Shown: piece after piece, positions 1 through 3,600 of the stretch
Position numbering within the stretch: the first letter of the stretch is position 1
Layout of the letters: each line of letters begins with the position of its first letter
From: an uncultured Planctomycetaceae bacterium
GTDB taxonomy: Bacteria; Planctomycetota; Planctomycetia; Planctomycetales; Planctomycetaceae
Reading direction: 5' to 3'
Assembly: GCA_903823545.1 (NCBI GenBank)
Contig: CAIJTL010001465.1
Location: forward strand, 1-5,068
Length of the DNA stretch: 5,068 nt
Notes under the pieces: model-generated
Databases searched by the model: none
What the model saw: the letters and a program-made list of their open reading frames with translations, nothing else
What the model was told of the DNA's origin: nothing
Position numbers and translations under genes: made by a program

Positions 1-1
1 G

Positions 2-697
2 TTGATCCGATCGGTTGAAGGAACCATCTCGCTCACCGGCGTCGGCGGAACCGGATCGGGGGGCTTCCATCGTGGCATTTACTTGCAAGATGGTGGCCAC
101 ATCGAATCGACAGGAACCGGAGCCAACGCGGCCGAGATTACGCTCGACGGCACCGGCGGCATCGGCAACGGAGACGGTTCACGCGGCATCCAGATGCAAA
201 CGGCAACAACCACAATCTCGGCAGTTGTAGGACGCATCACGCTGACGGGAACAGGCGGAACAGGAACGGCCTCGAACCAAGGGATCATGCACTTCGGCGG
301 GACCATCAAGTCTACCGGAACGACACCGGACACGGGCCACATTACGTTGCAGGGGACCGGCGGAACCAGCCCCGGCGGAGATGACACGGGAGTGTTCTTG
401 TTCGACAACGAAGCGATTCTCATGACGACCCAAGGAGACATCTCTGTCACCGGGACTGGCGGCGGTTCAGCCAACTCATCAGGCAATTGGGGGATCGAGG
501 TTTCTGGCGTCATCATGTCTGGCGGTGAAGGACAGATCGACTTGATCGGCATCGGCGGCACGGGAAGCGGCGGCGACAATGTCGGATTGAGTGCATCAAG
601 CAATGCGATCATTTCCACGGCAGATGCCCCGCTGAATCTCATCGGGACCAGTGGCAGCGGCCCGTCCTCTCCTGCCTTTCGGACATCGACGTCAGGA
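2..697 (+). repeat. Ladder array A: about seven TGTGG beta-rungs
   Basis: Seven rungs of roughly 32-37 residues share the pattern x-I-x-L-x-G-T-G-G, a variable Gly/Ser/Asn turn, G-[IV]-x-[VLF], then a second strand ending near I-x-S-T. Rung starts include TISLTGVGG, EITLDGTGG, RITLTGTGG, HITLQGTGG, DISVTGTGG and QIDLIGIGG; the last (LNLIGTSG) is degenerate. Linkers alternate between a longer STGTG-type and a shorter VxG/QG-type. Glycine codons are mixed (by hand, lines to base 600: 25 GGC, 18 GGA, 6 GGG, 4 GGT). The array is already under way at the left edge, so its true length is unknown. It is read as the body of a beta-solenoid. Confidence 0.85.
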
Positions 698-3600
698 ACC
701 GTGCTGATCAATACCGATAACGCGAGTCCGATCTTCATTCACGCCGACAGCGTCAGAATTGGCTCCAACACCACGATTCGGGCGGGTGCCACCGGAGATG
801 GCACGGTCTCCTTCCAACAACAAACCAACGGCGTCGCGTTCAACCTCGGCTCAACAACCGACAACGCGGCCAGCACGATTGAACTGTCAGACGCAGAACT
901 CGATCACATCAGTGCGAGCACAATCAACATCGGCAACGCTAACAGCGGCGCGATCACGATCAGCGCGGCAATAACTCACTCGAACAATCTGTCACTATCA
1001 ACCGGCAGCGGGATCACGATCAACGATGCCGTGACGATGGCGGCGAACAAGGACTTCTCCGCGACTTCGACCAGCACGACGGCGGGGATCAATCTGGCGA
1101 CGACCTCGGCAGACATTGAGACTTCAGGGACCGGAGCGATTGCCCTCACTTCGGCTCGTGACGTGACCCTGGCATCTGGTGCTAGCCTCAAGACTGCGAA
1201 TGGCGGGATTACGGTCAACGCCAATCAGCAGGTCACGCCGACCGCCGGGAACTTTGTTGGCGTCGATGTGAACAACGGTTTGATTCAGGCCACCGGCACG
1301 GGAACCGTGACGGTCAAGGGCAAGGGGGGAAACAGCGGTAGCGATCAGTACGGTGTCCGAGTTCAAGGGGGTGGCGACATCGTCGGCGGGACAAGCGGCC
1401 TGCTGTCCGTCACCGGCACCGGCGGGGTGGGATCTGGAGGTGTCAACTATGGCACGGTCGTTGCCGGCGTGGGTTCGACGATTACGTCGGGCGGCGGCAA
1501 TGTGTCGGTGACCGGCAATGGCGGCGCAGCGGGGGGCGACAACCGTGGCATCGAGGTGATGGGTGGCGGCCAGATCACGTCGGGCGGCAGCGGCACAGTC
1601 ACTGTGACGGGGACCGGCGGGGGCGGGGCGGGCGCGGGAATCTTCCACATCGGCGTGCATGTGAGGGAGAGTTCGACGATCACGTCGGGGGGTGGCAATG
1701 TGACGGTCACCGGCACTGGCGGCGGAGCGGGCACCAACTCCGACAACTATGGCGTTCTTGTGCAGTCCGCCGGCCAGATCACGGCGGGTGGCAGCGCCAC
1801 GGTCACGGTGACGGGTACTGGCGGGTCGGGCTCAGGTGGCAACAACCATGGCGTGCTCATCCAAGCCACAGGCTCGGCGATCACGTCGGGCGGCGGCAAT
1901 GTGTCGGTGACCGGCGTTGAGGGAAGCGGTTCATCGAGTATTGCGGTCAACGTCTTGACGAGCGGTGCGATCACGACGGCAACCAACGGCGGCACGCTGA
2001 CCGTGATCGGCAACAGCATGAATTTCGACGGCACCGCGGTGATCAGCGCACAAAGCGGCAGTAGCGTCACACTCCGGCAACGCACGAACGGAGTCGCGAT
2101 CAATCTGGGCACATCGGGCAATACGGCCGGCGGTCCGCTCAACATGACCGACGCGGAACTCGACCGCATCACCGCCGGCACGCTCAACATCGGCGACGCG
2201 AACAGCGGAGCGATCACCGTCAGCGCTGCGATCTCACACACCAACACCAATGCGGTCGTGATTGCGGCGGGGACAGGGCAGGACATCAATCTCAACGGGA
2301 GCGTGACCACGGCGGGGGGAGCATTGACGCTGTCGAACGCCGTGGTGCTCGGTGCCAGCGTCTCGTTGGACACGACAAACGCCGGTGCCGTCCCCGCTGG
2401 GGCAGCGATCAGCGTCGCGGGGGCGATCAACCTTCAGGCCAACACGTTGACGTGGAATGCCGGTGCCACGGCGACGAGCATCTCGACCGACATCAGTGGC
2501 ACAGGCACGCTTAACAAACAGGGGACCGGTAAGCTCACGCTGAACGGCGCGAATTCCTACGACGGCGGGACGACGATCACGGGCGGGACGCTGCAGGTGA
2601 CAGACTCGATCGTAAGTCCCGTCACGGTGGCCAACGGAGCCACGCTCGGTGGCACAGGCACGACCGGTGCGGTGACAACGCAGAGCGGCGGCACTGTTGC
2701 TCCAGGCAACAGCCCCGGCATCATCAACACCGGCGATCTGACGTTGGTCGGTGGCTCGAATTTCAACGTCGAAATCGATGGCACGTCCGGTGCAGGAGCA
2801 GTCGGCGGCCACGATCAACTGAACGTGAGCGGAACCGTCGCTCTGGGTGGCGCGAATCTGGTTCTCACGCTCGGCGGCGGCTACACGCCCGCCAATGGCG
2901 ACTCGTTCGTGATCGTCAACAACGACAGCACCGACGCCGTGACCGGGACGTTCCTGGTCGGCGGCAGTTCGATCGCTGACGGCGGCGCGTTCACGATCAG
3001 CGGTACGCGATTCGTCATCGACTACACCTCCGGCAGCGACGGCAATGATGTCACGCTGACCGTGCAGAACAACACACTGCAGGCCAGCATCGTCGGCAAC
3101 GATTTGGTCATCGAAGATCTCGACCTTACGGGAAGGAACAATCAACTGACGGTCAGCCGTAGCGGCCTGAATCTTGTCATCACCGATGTGAACGAGCAGT
3201 TCAACACGGCCATTTCCGGGGCGGTGCTCACCAACGGCAACAAAACCGTCAGTGTGCCGGCATCCGCGCTGGGAGCCGACGGTAAGATCATCGTCAAGAC
3301 GCTCGGCGGCAACGACAGCCTGAGCGTGGATGTCTCGACGGACCTCGGATTCGACGTCGATTACCAAGGTGGCCTTGGCACGAGCGATTCGCTGACTCTG
3401 GCGGCCGACACCGTGACCAGTGTGACTCACGCCTTCACGAACGCGAATGACGGCTCGGTCTCGATCGTCGATGGTGGTACGCGAGTCATCAGCTACACCG
3501 GGCTGGAGCCGATCACTGACAACCTGAACGCGACAGACCGGGTGTTCAACTTCATGGGCGACGCCGAGGTCATCACTTTGTCCGATGCTGGTACAGGGAC

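Larger units (their letters stand above)
1331..2011 (+). repeat. Ladder array A': homogeneous ITSGGG/VTVTGTGG rungs
   Basis: Rungs of 32-34 residues alternate between two types. One ends STITSGGGN and continues V[ST]VTG; the other ends GQITSGGSG or GQITAGGSA and continues TVTVTGTGG. Equivalent points of the first type fall at 1472, 1670 and 1871 (198 and 201 bases apart). Those of the second type fall at 1376, 1571 and 1775 (195 and 204). The repeat unit is therefore a dimer of about 200 bases. Glycine codons between 1441 and 1920 are 36 GGC, 6 GGG, 6 GGT and only 2 GGA. An exact 33-base repeat and a G-quadruplex-type run lie inside. The last rung (VTGVEGSGSSSIAV) is degenerate and leads to module B2. 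Confidence 0.88.

Noticed and set aside
2..2. TTG at base 2 as a translation start
   Set aside because: It is merely the first in-frame codon of the window. The ladder pattern is already under way there, and no upstream sequence is available to judge a ribosome-binding site.
15..230. Short + strand frames (15-230, 759-974, 3852-4058) in other registers
   Set aside because: They lie wholly within the long + frame, are Arg/Ser/Pro/Thr-rich and lack any family resemblance or ribosome-binding context.
79..738. A 219-codon minus-strand frame whose first residues look like a signal peptide (MKIGLALSVLIS)
   Set aside because: The rest is Pro/Val/Met-rich complement of the TGTGG ladder (Gly-Thr codons read backwards give Pro/Val). 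The similar Pro/Val-rich frames at 1447-1746, 1747-2430, 2557-2784 and 3493-4080 have the same cause.
1124..1660. A 178-codon minus-strand frame over module C1 and ladder A'
   Set aside because: It is Ala/Arg/His-rich with no motif and overlaps well-supported + strand repeats; another shadow.
1331..2011. Regular spacing of near-identical DNA units, considered as a CRISPR or satellite array
   Set aside because: The units are coding throughout, their lengths are multiples of three, and differences are concentrated in third positions and Gly/Ser turns. There is no short palindromic repeat with unique spacers.
2234..3430. A 398-codon open frame on the minus strand, opposite the stalk and LEPI module
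   Set aside because: It is a shadow of the + strand gene. Its translation is rich in Arg, Asp, His and Val with no domain pattern, while the + frame here shows clear family motifs. Low stop-codon density in this G+C-rich repetitive DNA explains its length.
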